Assembly (NCBI GenBank): GCA_029204225.1
Contig: CM055096.1
Location: forward strand, 31,868,305-31,932,304
Source: Diphasiastrum complanatum
Taxonomy: Eukaryota; Streptophyta; Lycopodiopsida; Lycopodiales; Lycopodiaceae
DNA length: 64,000 nucleotides
Reading direction: 5' to 3'
Positions 13,288-26,483 of the stretch are shown piece by piece. The position numbers and the translations under genes were made by a program. A model generated the notes under the pieces. The model saw nothing but the letters and a program-made list of their open reading frames with translations. It was not told the DNA's origin and made no database searches. How positions within the stretch are numbered: the first letter of the stretch is position 1; every line of letters starts with the position of its first letter.

Positions 13288-14027
13288 ATGTGAAATGTCC
13301 TTGCTCTCGATCTCTTTTCCTCCATCTCTCATGCTTTCTTTGTGTTTGCTAATTATTGGATTTGATGTTATTGGAATTGCCATTTCTTATACTTTTCGTG
13401 AGAGAGAAAGGGATAGAGAGAAGAGTAAGCTATCATCATTGTGGATTTAGTGTTAATGGATCTTAGTGTTAATTGTGGATCATCTATGCATGCTGAATCT
13501 TGATTTATGGTATTGCTCTCATGGGATCGAACCTCAGTGTGACATTTAACCTCGTCTCCTTGATGCTTGTGTGCTTGGATCTTGGGTTGAGGCTAGGGTG
13601 AGAAAGAGCCCCACAACAGGCACTGAATTGGCACCAGTAGGGAAACGATCTAGGGTAGCGAGCTACAAGATGTAGGTAGCAGCATCGATTCTCATTCGAC
13701 TTTGTTATGAACTTCTAGTATCACTGCTCCTAACACAACTTTGCTGAAAATCTCCACCTTATGGATTATGGAAGAAGAGCTAGCAAGGGCCAGGGGTAAG
13801 GGTGAAGCTTTATTGTCCACCTGATGGAAGAAACAAAATTTTCATCCATCCATGTGACTTTTAGCATTGAAAACACAATCATCCACCTTTGTTATCATGT
13901 TTGAAAGCCACCAAACAAGTATTGCAAGTTTTACACAAGATCAACGCTTTGAGAGCATGTAAAAAAAAATTGAAATTCTAATAATTTAAAGAATGTGAGT
14001 AGCTTACAAAGCATTTTCAATGTGATG
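13288..14027. other. No gene seen
   Basis: AT-rich sequence between the coiled-coil ORF and the next LTR. It has a short purine tract at 13400-13426 and no recognisable coding or RNA feature. Confidence 0.5.
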
Positions 14028-14662
14028 TGTGAAAATTGTCAACTACTCTCGACATTTTATTTGGTATCAGTTTTGGAGGCCAAAGTGAAATCTCAACATA
14101 AAGATAGTTTCATATTTGTCGATAAAGGCCTAAATAGTGACATTACTATTTTTGGCAAGTAGATAAGTGGATGAGGCCTTGTTTGGATCCATTCTATTGG
14201 TACATTGCATTTGGACTAGTATTTCTAGGTTTTTGGTTAAGTACCTAGAAGTTGCCATTTTAGGGCATATTTAGGAAAAGTGGCTAAATGACATATTGGA
14301 TGATATAAATAGCTATACCTACATGGAGAACAGATCATTGTTTTCTCTTATGATGTGGAGAATTAATCTTTGTTGATTCTATGTCCATCTCTTATGGTTT
14401 CTCATGATATCTTGAGTTTCTATGTGTAGAATGTTGATTTTCTTGTTGATCTAGCTTTCACACATGTGAAGTACTGTAATGTACTACTGATGTATGGATA
14501 GGGATAGTACTAGGTCAGATCCAAGTGGTTATGATCAGATCTTGATGCATTTCTAAATTCTAGCATGCATAAAGTTGAGTTTTCTATGTTGTTCTAGATG
14601 TGTAATCCAATTGGCTAAGATCATTTATGGATCAAATGTGTTTTGATCTCTAATTTTTCACA
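14028..14662 (+). mobile_element. Copia 5' LTR (element A)
   Basis: The block starts with tgtgaaaattgtcaac and ends with atttttcaca, directly followed by a primer site. The first 16 bases match the start of the 655-bp LTRs of the intact minus-strand copia at 51.4-57.8 kb, so the two are relatives. It contains a TATA-like atataaata at about 14307 and a palindromic ttcacacatgtgaa at 14457-14470. No matching 3' LTR follows because the element is truncated near 16065. Confidence 0.8.
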
Positions 14663-14677
14663 TGGTATCAGATCAGG
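14663..14677 (+). other. Primer binding site (mutated)
   Basis: tggtatcaga is followed by tcagg instead of gc, a two-base departure from the Met-tRNA complement seen in the other elements here. It abuts the LTR end. Confidence 0.75.
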
Positions 14678-15424
14678 TTGCAAGCCAAATCTGGTGGTAT
14701 TACCAAATCTAGAAGTGGATTTGAGGGTGCCATAAATTCTTTGTGGATTTGGAGGTTCTACTATCTCAAATCAAACATTTTCAACATTGATTGGATCTTT
14801 GTGATCTTATAACCATTTTAGGTCAAATCACTTGTAGATGGCTAATTTCTGAAACCACTCATTGGATTTTGAAAACAAAAAATTGCTCATGGTAGAAAAT
14901 CATACATTCTAATAGATGATATATCAAGATTCCAGCTTTTGCAAGTACATTTTCCTTGATAAGACATTTTGCATTTTTTATGAAACCCTAAATTTGATAG
15001 GATCTCTTGATTTTCAGGTTTCTAGAATTTTCAAGAGTGTGTTTCAATTTTTAGACTTCATTTTTACTCGCAATTCCTGACAGGCAAAAAATGCGAAAAA
15101 GATGATACTCCATTTCTACTCAAAATTCCTAATAGGCGAAAAACACGACATTGTAGTTTTACTTGCAATTTTTTGACAGTGTCGCTTTGAGAGAAAATTG
15201 ACTGTGGCAAAAAGGCGACAATGTCAGGTTTTGTAGTGAGAGAAAATTCTCGACACTATTGTCAAACTCCGTGTATTTCTGCAGACTGTGTAAAGACACT
15301 TGTAATTATGCAGACTGTGTAAAACACGGGAGAATCTGCAGAACTGGATAAACAGTCGAATGAAGATTAAAAATCGATTAGTCGATTAGTAGGAAGGAGA
15401 ATTATCCAACACAACTCGAGGGCT
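14678..15424 (+). other. Copia A leader, gag to integrase deleted
   Basis: About 750 bp of non-coding leader separates the primer site from reverse transcriptase sequence; the gag, protease and integrase coding present in the intact relative is absent. Between 15060 and 15190 a roughly 50-bp unit beginning tttactcgcaattcctgac recurs about three times with divergence. Confidence 0.6.
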
Positions 15425-16065
15425 ACATTTCACATAGCAAGCCAAATCATGTTTGTTTTCTACAAAAGAGTTTGTACGGTCTTAAGCAAGCACCAAGAGT
15501 TGGTATGCTAAGCTTAACTTTTTCTTACTTTCACAAAATTTCATGATGAGTGAATATGATCATTCTTTACCATAGATTTGTTGGAAATCAGATTACTATC
15601 CTTCTTATCTATGTGGATGACATCATATTGAGTGGAGGAAACAAACAAGATATTGATGATATCAAGTTTGCACTCAAAAAGGAGTTTGAGGTGCATGATC
15701 TTGGTCTTTTGCATTATATATTGGGAATAGAGGTATTTAGAATTTATCAATTTAATTCATATGTCAAGAGAAGTATGCTCATTCTATTCTAAAAAGATTT
15801 CATATGGTAGAAGCTTGTGATACACCAATGGAGTCAAATGTAAAGCTAACTATAAGAGGTCATGAAAGATCCTTCGATGACATTACTCTCTATAGGAAGC
15901 TAGTTGGTTCACTCATATATCTAACCATCACAAGACCTAATCTAAGCTATTGTGTTGGTAGATTAAGCCAATTTATGCAAATCCTAGTGCAGAGCATTGG
16001 AATCTAGGCAAGAGGGTATTGAGATGTACATCTTGGGAACAAGAGATTTTGGCATGAACCTAGGT
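15425..16065 (+). pseudogene. Copia A reverse transcriptase C-terminal half
   Basis: The fragment begins at the motif VCFLQKSLYGLKQAP (about 15450-15500), contains the active-site box LLIYVDDIILSGG (15601-15640), then the thumb/connection region LGLLHYILGIEV, TPMESNVKLT, ITLYRKLVGSLIYLTITRPN and GRLSQFMQ. These align with residues about 935-1140 of the intact copia ORF at 52.0-56.0 kb. Frame breaks occur near 15510, 15790 and 15990. RNase H is missing: similarity ends at RDFGMN near 16060, where a different copia begins. Confidence 0.9.
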
Positions 16066-16735
16066 AGCCTAAGTGTGATGAGAAAATTGGATATGGTGAA
16101 TGGATTGCCTATGATGGAAGACCATTTGAAGATGATCTACGAGTCATGTGTTTATGGGAAGCAACGTCATGAGAAGTTCAAGTGTGGTGGTGTTGCGAGG
16201 GAAAAGAACATCCTAGATTTGATCCACACAAATCTATGCGGACATATGAGGACGATGTCCATAGGTGTATTATTTTCTCACTTTCATAGATGATATGTCT
16301 CGTAAGATGTGGATTTACTTTTTGGAGAAATCTGATGCTTTTGCCACTTTTAAGAGCTTCAAAGCAATGGTTGAAAACCAAACAAGTAGGAAGATCAAGA
16401 TCCTAAGATCTGATAATGGAGGTGAGTACAGGTCCAATAAGTTTGAGGACTTTTGTGACCAATGTGGAATCAAAAGAAAGTTCATGCAAGCTCACACTCC
16501 CGAATTCAATGGTCTAGTTGAGCGCAAGAATTGTATGCAAAAAGCACTAGAACTATGCTTGTTGTGATGAAACTACCAATTAAGGGCTTTTGGTCAAATG
16601 CATGCAATACTGCAGTATATCTCCAAACTCGGAGCCCTACCATTGCGATACCAAAGATAACACCTAAGGAGGCATTTAAAAAGAAGAAGCCAAAGAATCA
16701 CTTGCGAATCTTTGCCATATAAAGCCTTTGAATTT
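16066..16735 (+). pseudogene. Copia B pre-integrase and integrase domains
   Basis: A second, divergent copia starts here without gag or protease. Visible in order: the pre-integrase segment LSVMRKLDMVNGLP...CVYGKQ (16066-16160); the integrase core, whose first Asp is changed (LIHTNLCG, normally H-T/S-D); FIDDMSRKMWIYFL (16280-16325); the second catalytic Asp in LRSDNGGEY (16400-16430); and the Glu in EFNGLVERKN (16500-16535). Frame changes lie near 16265, 16530 and 16722. Loss of the first Asp plus frameshifts make it inactive. Confidence 0.9.
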
Positions 16736-18775
16736 CTAAGGAGGAGAGAAGTAAGCTTGATGTAAAAGCTTTAAAGTGTATCTACTTAGGCTATGATGAT
16801 CATGTGAAAGGCTATAGATGCTTTGATCCTTTGGAGAGGAAAATACATGTTAGCCACGATGTTATCTTTGATGAATCCAAGATGTACAAAGATGAGGATT
16901 CTGAGAAGTTGGACACATCAACCAACAAGGATGACATAGTGAAAATTCCTCTTGATGATGGACATTTTGTGGATATTCCTAATGATGGACATGGTGATGC
17001 ACCTCATGATACCATTACACAACCTTGAGAGATAGGTTGGAGGGGTAGGGATAAGTTGTTTGGTACTAAGAGGATTGAAATTGCAAGTGACAAATGCAAG
17101 AAAAAGGATGTATCATGGGATGCATTTTCACCAAGAATCTGATCACCTGACAAGAAGCTCCCCAAGTGGTTTGAGATATTGAATATGGAGAGTCGTGACA
17201 TGGATGACTATTCTAAATCATCCATCTAGGGAGAGCTAAGAAGATCAATAAGAGAGAAGATGCAAACTAACAAGTATGAAGCAGATTACACTCTCTTATC
17301 TACCATCATTCAAAGCAATGAACCTTTGACTTATGATGAAGCGAAAGATGATGACATTTTGGTCAAAGCCATGGAAGAAGAGATGGAGTCAATTGCTAAG
17401 CATGGCACCTGGGACTTAGTGGAACCACCAGCTAGTAAGAGACCCAATGGTTGCAAATGGGTATACCGGACAAAGTACTATGTAGATGGGAGTATAGCAA
17501 GCATAAGGCCAGATTGGTGATCAAGGGCTATCATGCACAAAGTAAAGGTATTGATTACGAGGAGACCACTAGTATGTAAGTGGAATACTTTACATTTGCT
17601 TGTTGCCTTAGCTTCACATTAGTGTTTATGGATCAACCTCAATGCTTTGTGATGAAAGGAAAGGAGCATAAAGTATGTCGCTTGAAGAAAGCACTTTATG
17701 GTCTCAAACATGCACCGCTTGCATGGTATAGCAGGATTGATGCCTACTTTCATTCGAAGGGGATGGTGAGAACACATTCTGACCCTAATATTTATGTCCA
17801 ATGCTTTAATTGTATGATTGATGTTGATGATCTGATTATGATCAATAAGGATCTCATGAATCAATTTGAGATGACAATTCTCAACCTGATGCACTATTGT
17901 CTTGGAGTGGAGGAGTGGCAAAAAGGACATGAGGTAGGACTAACACAGGTCAGGTATGTTAGAGAATTGCTACAGCAAGCTACAAGATTGCAAGCCAGTG
18001 AACACTCCTATTGAGCCAGGTAGAAAGCTTTCCAAGCTTGATGAGTTACAGTCATTTGATGCTATGTTGTATGGGCAACTAGTATGGAGCTTGATTTACC
18101 TTACCATGACTAGGCTAGATATATGCTATGTTGTAGATATTGTAAGTTAGTTTATGGCATCACCACCTACTTAGATGCATTGGAAGGCAACCAAATGAAT
18201 TTTGTGATATGTCAAGGGCATGACTTTCGATTGTGGGGTGGTGTACAGGAAGCAGGAAAGTTCACCTGAGTTATGTGGGTATGTGGATGCGGATCGAGGA
18301 GGTTATTATAATGATCGTAGATCTACCAAAGGGTATGTATTCCAGCTTTTTGCTAGTTGCTTTTCCTGGTCTATTAAGAAGCAAAGTATAGTTGCTTTAT
18401 CCACAACAAAAGCAGAGTATAATACAATGTGTAGTGCAACACAGAATGCCATTTGGTTGAGGAAAATCTTAGATGATATGGACATGAAACAAAAAAAATC
18501 CAAAACTATACATAATGACAGTCAGAGTGGCATTCAGCTAGGGAAGAATCCGATGTTTCATGCGAGAACTTAACACATCAACATTCACTACCACTTTATA
18601 CATGGGAGATTTCTGAATAAAGAAATAAATACTGTCATTGTACTAAAGATGAATAATTAGCTGACATTTTCACTAAGCTACTCATTAGAGAGAAGTTTGA
18701 TAAGTTTAGATCAAAATTTTTTGTAGTTTGTTAACTTTGATGCTATGTATATCAATGTATGAAAAGTAGATTCTA
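16736..18775 (+). pseudogene. Copia B reverse transcriptase and RNase H
   Basis: After an acidic linker (16800-17030) RT begins at AKHGTWDLVEPPASKRPNGC (17395-17455), then LKKALYGLKHAPLAWYSRID (17680-17740) and IDVDDLIMI (17815-17850). TPIEPGRKLS and LVWSLIYLTMTRLDI mark the connection (18000-18120). RNase H shows CGYVDADRGGYYNDRRSTKG (18270-18335), LSTTKAEYNTM (18398-18430) and the last Asp in IHNDSQSGIQL (18510-18540). There are at least five frame breaks or stops. It is a different lineage from copia A/D, with RNase H Y-x-D-A-D rather than F-S-D-S-D. Confidence 0.9.
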
Positions 18776-19290
18776 CTTTTAGGGAGAGGTTAGAATAAAA
18801 GCAAAAAAATTGTGCTACTATTTTGTGGGTCCAATCAAGGGATTAGGATCAGTTGGCCTCGACATGAGGCAAATTGACGGGACACATCTCCCATCAACGA
18901 CAACGTGGGCCATGCATGAGTTGCCAAAAAGGAAGCTATATGTATAGTGTATTTTGGTTTTGAGAAATTTACAGTTGTAATTATGTGAGCTTGGTGTGGG
19001 AGAGTGCTTTCTGTGTGTGTATTAGTGTGCATTATGATTTGTGATCCTATTTTAAGCGAATTTTCATTGGTTTAGGATAGGTATTGAATTTTGTCAATTA
19101 AAAATCAGAATCTACTTTGAAGCATCATGACCTTGTATTATTCAAAGGGTATTTACCTTTATATAATAGGCTCCCTCTATTTAGGTTGTAACATTGTTTC
19201 TTTTGTTAACTCATTATACTATCTTGTGGGGATCAATTCTCAAAGCTATAAGTTCTTGCAAGTGTTCTAGAATTTTATGTTGTTTTCACA
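18776..19290 (+). mobile_element. Copia B polypurine tract and 3' LTR
   Basis: A purine run (agggagagg, 18781-18789) after the end of RNase H is the expected plus-strand primer. The following block starts ttagaataaaag (TG probably mutated), carries tttatataatagg at about 19160 as a promoter-like TATA, and ends ttttcaca at 19290, exactly where an opposite-strand LTR begins. No 5' LTR partner is present, so the ends are inferred. Confidence 0.5.
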
Positions 19291-19958
<668 letters not shown>

Positions 19959-20098
19959 CTCCCTCTTCAACTAGTTTAAGAATAGACTTTGAGAACACTC
20001 CAAGTGAAGTCCTATGCTTCATAAACAAGTCTTTTTTCAATGCTTTGGTAAAGATATCAGCTACACATTCCTTTTGAAGAAATACGTTGAAGCTCCAA
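19959..20098 (-). pseudogene. Copia RNase H C-terminal remnant
   Basis: Immediately inside the LTR the minus strand carries the same 3' coding end as the intact copia at 52040-52180: matching plus-strand words include tttgagaacactccaag, aaagatatcagctacacattcctttt and gttgaagctcc. Similarity fades at about 20098, so the rest of this element has been lost or has decayed beyond recognition. Confidence 0.8.
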
Positions 20099-21686
20099 AA
20101 TAGCGGTAGTAGCTAGGAAGATTGTCCTACTTGCTTCTGTAAAAGACAATGCAATAAAAAAACAGCAAAATTTGATTATTCATCTTCACATAATTCAGAT
20201 TTATAAGCTAATATATATTGCAATTCATCTCCACTTAGATGATTGTCATTGTCAGTAATATGTGTTTTCCACAAAGGATTCACTCTATTACAACCATGAC
20301 TTTTCATTTGATTTGAAACATTCTTAACCCAATTGATAGTTGTCATCATCCACTTAAAATCAATCTATGTAAAAGAGATTAAACTAGCTTTAAGAGAAAT
20401 TCAATGACATTAAATGTTCACTCTTGTATCTGAGGAATTTCTAATTAAGAGTCTAAGAAAGTGAGAAATAGCTTTACAGGTTCTCGCGATCAGTTTTGCA
20501 AATTGTGAGATATCCATTTGGGATCCGGATCATACCTCGAAACTACACAAAATACCCCACAATAATTGACCAATGGTCTTGTATTAGTGTCATTGAAGCC
20601 TACCATTGTCAATCATATCCTTATGGTCATAGAATTTCCTTTGGAATTATTGATATCCCATACCACTAGCTCTCTCTCCAAAAAGATCCTTAACCTCTTG
20701 ATTTAATCAAGAGATCCAATTGATCTATTTAGTTGTCCTATAACCTTTATAGAAAAATATCCTTTACAACCAAACCAAGGAGAATCCATTTATTTTGATG
20801 TCTTGCAGTCACTTCCAGATTGATATTCGTAATGCACACATGACTTTGTGATTTAACAAGAAAGATCAATATGGTTATTATCACATTATCATGATGGAAA
20901 TAAGATATGAGGTTACATAAATGGCAAATCTCAATAAATGGCGATTTTCAAAAGTTAGCAACATTGATTCTCTTTTTTGAGTAAATTCCAAATTTTCATT
21001 TATTCATCTAGTTACCTACACTTATTTCATAACAAAAAAATTACATTGAAGGGGTACTTTGCCTAAAGGTTTTCTTTTTGATCAACCTAATGATCATTAT
21101 CCATTAGATTCTCAATCGCAAAGAAAAAAACTATTATTTTCAAATATATACATACTTAAGCAAAATGGAAAATTTTAGAATTTTGCAAGAAAATCTACAA
21201 CCACATCATAATTTTTCTATTGGGAGTAAACCGACTTCTTAAATTATAATGTCTCTTCATAAATGCTAATAACCAAAGTTCACTTCTTTGGAATATTACT
21301 TAAAATTTTCATTGATCACTAACTTTGTTTGGAATTATCTTTTACTGTGATGAATTCGTGAATATAATTATTTGGTTTAATAAGGAAAAAAGTTTCACTT
21401 TACATTGGGTTGAATACATGGAAAACTTTCACTAGGAACCTTTTTCACCATTGTATTTAATCCTTGACAAATCACCTTTGAATCTCCACATAAAATCCAA
21501 ACTTTTTGTATATTCTTTGATAGTACCCCTACATGATAGTGGATTTTAAAATACTTGGAGTTTCTTTCTAGATTTTTCCATTGACTTACAATTGTGTGGA
21601 TGTCACCTTACATCAGATTCTATTCATTTGACATAGTGATGATGTTTATGTGTCTAGATATTATTATTATTGCAACACTACCACAT

Positions 21687-22494
21687 TGTTAGAATTGGCA
21701 AAAGCTAACTTGATCAAATCTTGTAAATACCATAATGACTTGTACCTATCATCATTAGACATGTGTGGAGCCTGTTCTCATGTGTGAAATCTATGTCTAC
21801 GTCATTTAGATAGATCATATAGGTTGTACATCTCATTTAATTTGGAAACTAGTGGTTAAATTGGCCATAAACTAGCTTAGTAGTATTATGCCACTTGGCA
21901 CCATTCTAGTGGTAGAAAATGCTATATCACATGGTTAGGAGTGGTCTCCCACGTGTGAAATGTCAAGCATAAAGTTCAGATCCATTGTAGGAATTATCTC
22001 CTAGATTGTAGGAATCTAGAAGGTCAACACTAGCCACCAATGACGATGTGGCAAATTAGTGAAATCTTAGCCAAAGTGGATATGGATAAGCACTATGAGC
22101 TGTCTCACACGTGCTGGATATGGCTTAGAGAGAGATTATGAAGATTTTGTATATCATCCATGTGAGATCCATTTGAAGGTTAACGATGAGAAACATTGAT
22201 TTGGGAGCAGTCTTGGTGTGTTCACTCTCTTATGCATGTTCTTTGTGAATGAATGCTTAGGATCTATCAAGTAAACATATTTTCTGGTAGCAGGTCATAC
22301 AGTGGCTGTACTTCACACGTGTGAAGCCTTTGGATCATTGTTTTTGGTTGTTCTTGCTTGGATATATAGAAATTGTCAAGTAGAAGCTAGATTTGGATGC
22401 TAACTATTTTGATATAGATCAAGATTCCAAGCTTCCAATCACTCTTATTGATCATTTGTAGATCAAATTGAGTCCATTACTCTGAAATTTCACA
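21687..22494 (+). mobile_element. Candidate solo LTR
   Basis: An 808-bp block starts tgttagaattgg and ends aaatttcaca. It contains a perfect 16-bp palindrome (cttcacacgtgtgaag, 22311-22326) like those in the confirmed LTRs, and a tatatag motif at about 22365. It is flanked by acat on both sides, a possible short target duplication. No primer site or coding follows. Circumstantial. Confidence 0.35.
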
Positions 22495-23619
22495 ACATGA
22501 CCAACAAAATAAAAATTGGATATTTAAACACCATCTCGCTTTACTAATCATGTCTCAAACCAAGGCCTTTGAATCATGGCATCATCTCTTTCACCTCTTT
22601 GTCAAAATCCATGATATACTCTCTAATTTGCTATAATTTGACAATGACACATTGCAATAACCATGAAACACACATGATTCTAATTATGTACAAATGGTGG
22701 TTATGTGGTCAAACAAGTGAAATGACTAAAGTACAATAGCTAAGTTTTTTTTTTCAAATTAACACTCCTCAAAACTATGCTATTACTACAACATAGATTC
22801 ACTAAAAATATTAAGTGCTTATGGTGAGTTGAAGATGATAATCATGTTATAGATTCATCTTTGGTATAGACTGACTAAAATCATATTTCCACCCTCAACA
22901 CTCTTATAGGTAGATTAGAACGCATTGGATATGTCATGAATCCAATGTTGTAGTTGGCAAGAATATGGAAAAGTTACTATAGGAAGCAAGGATCGATTGG
23001 ACAAAAACACTTTAGTGTCTGTCAAGAAGTGTTCCCAAATTGAAATTGTTATATGTGATTCAACTAATGTTTGAATCTTAACAAATTATTTTATGCCTAA
23101 AATTGATACATCTTCATGCAGAAGTTGGGCAGCTAACAAGGATAGGGAGTGATCTGCATGTAGCGAGGGTTTAGCTTTTGCTTTTTATGGAGCTCAATTT
23201 AGGGTTGTGGGTGAGTTAGTGTGGTGGCGGCTGCCTCTAGAATGAAGCATAGGTTCGGGTTTTGAACCCTAAAGTTTTTGTAGCCTTTTGTAGTTTTTGT
23301 TGTATTCCAAGAAACTGGTCCTGAAAATAATTTTGGTTCTTTTTTAACCATGTTCACGAGTCTCCCCTATGGTAGTTAACTAGTGATTTTGGAGAACATT
23401 CGCCAAAGTTAAAGTCATTGAGTTATAAATGTTGAGAGTGGATGGTTCCTTAGAATCGAATTTTGATTTGTAGTGTTAAATTATTGTTATTTTGGTTAAA
23501 CTAAAAAAGAATTGATTAATTTTGCCTCAATAGTAGATTCCTGATTGAGCACTCTAGTTCTTGATTCATACAGTTAGGATTGCGGGCAAGTGGATATATC
23601 AAAGTATATACTACAAAGA

Positions 23620-23860
23620 AATGAATGAGAAAGAAAGAAAACCTCTAGTTTAAACAATAAAGACCTCAAGAAGGTCCCTCTGACTCCTTTCACAACGAGA
23701 TATTAAAAGAAATGCAAAATCATTAACATGACAACATAGTGATAATGGACCTAGCTTATAGAATGTGAAAACAAATGAGAAATCAAGAAAGCTTCAGGTT
23801 TAAACAATAAAGACCTCAAGCCTCAAACCCTTTTAAGAAAATGCAAAATCATTAACATGG
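23620..23860. repeat. Imperfect tandem duplication, ~150-bp period
   Basis: taaacaataaagacctcaag occurs exactly at 23651-23670 and 23801-23820. A second shared word, atgcaaaatcattaacatg, occurs about 50 bp downstream of each. The spacer has diverged, so this is an old duplication. Confidence 0.85.
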
Positions 23861-24478
23861 TAGCAAATGATAATGACCAACCACCTTTTAATAGTATGTG
23901 ATATCTTGATTGTAGGGCCTAAGATTTGAAACATTCAAACCTAAATAAGGAAGACCAAAGTTTGAAAGGCACAACAAATTTCCAACAACATAATCCATTT
24001 TGTGGATATTGTGTCAAGATCCTAACTCTCTAGAATTATCATTGATAGTGAGAGGATAATACTAAATGTGTTGAAGAATAACATGTGGATAATCCATGCA
24101 ACTACATATTCCAAAGAACCAACGGAAATAGTGAACCTAAATAAAGTCTCATAGACTCATTTTTATGCACATGGATTATCGTGTCATCTACATTCGACAC
24201 ATTTACTCATATCATTTAAAAGGAATCAGTTAAGTAGGATAAGGCGTAGATCCACAAGTGGAATATCCACCTCGATTTCTACCCTTACTATGTTGTCAAA
24301 AGTTTCAATTTCAAATGTATGAGGACTATCAATCTTGTGGTACTCCACCAAAAAAAAAAAAAATCAATCTCATATTGATGACAAGCTTGAAAGAGTATCC
24401 ATTTACTTTGACCTTGATGTTCCACATGAGAATTGACAGCACTTGCTCATGCAACAATATGGAGTTTAGCTTTAAAGA

Positions 24479-25803
24479 TCAGGATCTGGAGATATGTTTG
24501 GCTAAAAAATAACCAGATTCGATTGCTGACATTCCCACAACCACAAAGGTCAAGAAGCTCATGCTCACAGATGCCGCTGCAATTGTGCAGAAACCACTCA
24601 ATCCAGTGTTTTTGCAGAGAGATAGCCACACACTACCAAATCCGTTGTTGACCAGATGCACTGTTTCGGCACCTGCTGCCGAGGTTGCCAGCACCAGATA
24701 CGCAAAAAACTGGACCAATTGCAAATAGCATGTCATGAAGAGGAGTGATCTGAACTTGAAGGAGATAGAATACTTCTGTGAGTTAGTCTTAAATAGTTTT
24801 TTAATGCCGTTAACTTCTAACAAAACAAGCAATGTGTACTTAGCTTAGAGTTAGATTAAAGTACTCTTTATTTGCAATGATCATCTTCTCATTAGACTAC
24901 CCTTCAGGCTTTTGCAAACTAATCAGTTTGATGTTTCATCAATTATTTGTATTGCAGAACATCCAACTTAATCTAACTTTACTTCGGGATGGAAGGAATG
25001 AGGTGCAGTAAGTAGGTCACTACGCCTGAATGGCTGTGTGACCACGCATGTCACAGAGAGACTTAGAAAAAGAGAGACCTGATCAAAACTGAAGCTCAGG
25101 TATTCTGAGAGTGGAGTGGGTAGCAGACCATGCCCTGCAACAATGCTGACGAGAGCACCCAAAGTCTGTGCAAGAGAATATGCACATACTAGCACATTTG
25201 CGGCAAGAACAGCTCTGCAAAGCACTCCTTTTCCTTAGCACGGATTATTCAGTGAATTGCAATAGATGTTAGCTGGTCTTATTCTACTCAGTTTGAGGTG
25301 GATAAATCAAACTTCAACGCCATTAAAAGTTGGACATGTGGAAACAGCTCTTGTTTCTGAACTGAAAGTTAGAATACTGCACACCCTATTTGTTGGCACA
25401 CGCGATAGAGGTTACTCTGCCAACAAGACTGTCGATGGTGTGGATTGTCGAACAACAGTTTCGTATATGGATGCTGAGCGGAAACTTACTTCATGGTGCC
25501 AAAGTTGGAGTATTTGATATTGACTCGGAATACACCTCCTAGCGCGTCTATTTCCGTGGCTGACTTGCTATCTGAAGCCATCGTTGCAAAGGCAGTGAGG
25601 CTTAGCGCTGCAGCAAGTATACGTAGCACCAAATCTGCGACTCTCCAGCAGCGACCCCTTGAGCTGTTCGCGCGTGAGTTTACGTAATACGCCTTGTCTT
25701 GATGCTGAGACTCCAAGTTAGGCACCACTCCATCAAATGATGGGGGTTGAGCAGCATAATTTGGTGCTTCGCCGCCCATATTTTGTGCGAGGTTGTTGGT
25801 CAT
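24479..25803 (-). CDS. CASP-like membrane protein, three exons
   Basis: This is the only intact host gene I can support. Minus-strand exons are 25490-25803, 25079-25214 and 24479-24709, with introns of 275 and 369 bp that both have GT...AG ends and keep frame (donor gtaagt at 25489). The 226-residue product has four hydrophobic segments near 54-76, 106-130, 148-166 and 190-214. The first reads WRVADLVLRILAAALSLTAF, with the family's conserved Arg, and the third starts at the conserved Asp (FSFDQFFAYLVLATSAAG). This is the CASP/CASPL (DUF588, PF04535) pattern. CASPs scaffold Casparian-strip domains; CASP-like relatives are plasma-membrane proteins of mostly unknown role. I chose the second Met because the 20 upstream residues are encoded partly by a GACAGA microsatellite. 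A group-2 type is possible but not provable here. Confidence 0.93.
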
Positions 25804-26483
25804 TTTCTGTCTGTCTCTGTCTCTGTCTCTCTTATAAAATCTATAACTAGGTTCACCTAGCACAGCAAGACTCTGGGCTAAGTATATTAGCTCCCACAGA
25901 GTAAAACCTTATGAGCCAAGAACTTCAATGCTCTGCTCTCTCTAGATCTTTCCTGCCGCACAGTGCAGAATCCAGATGTAGCACAGCGCAGATGTTATGA
26001 ACGAGTCTCCTGTCTAACGATATCAGTCAGACCTTGTCTCTCGCTCAAATCCGAATTCCTTGGTCTAATCCTCTCAGAAGCTAGATGCTGGATACCAGTC
26101 CACTAGAGATATGCCACTTTATATCCCTATAGGCTATCACCACTTGCCATGTTGCTTATAAGTCCAAACTCCAAAGAAAGTAAAACAAAGTTCGGCTGCG
26201 GGGGCGACGCAGATGGAGGTCTCCGCTTTTGACAATCTTACTTTTCAGACCACAAATACGGTAACACCTAATTCAAGGTGGAAAATTCTGTGGAAGATTC
26301 AGACGTCAACTCCATGATCACAAGTATGCCAGCTTGAGATAATTCACGAAGCTTTATTATAACCGCCCACCAACTGCGCTTGTTCTTCGTGGTTGATGCT
26401 TTGTCTCTAAACATTAGCTGCAGCTCAATGCTAAGCTACAACGCTTGAGCTCCTTCCTATCAAAAAAGACAACATGTATCAGA
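25804..26483 (-). promoter_or_regulatory. CASP-like gene 5' region with TATA candidate
   Basis: Reading the minus strand, an atataaag TATA-type motif lies at 26117-26124, about 310 bp before the start codon. Between them lies a purine-rich GACAGA/GAGACA microsatellite (25805-25832) that would fall in the 5' UTR. Spacing fits an ordinary plant core promoter. There is no expression evidence, so the start site is inferred. Confidence 0.4.

Larger units (their letters stand above)
20099..24478. other. No gene seen; decayed repeats
   Basis: AT-rich DNA with no recognisable protein motif in any frame. It contains a candidate solo LTR (21687-22494) and an imperfect duplication at 23620-23860, listed separately. 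The last few hundred bases would be the 3' flank of the minus-strand CASP-like gene; I see no clear AATAAA signal there. Confidence 0.5.
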
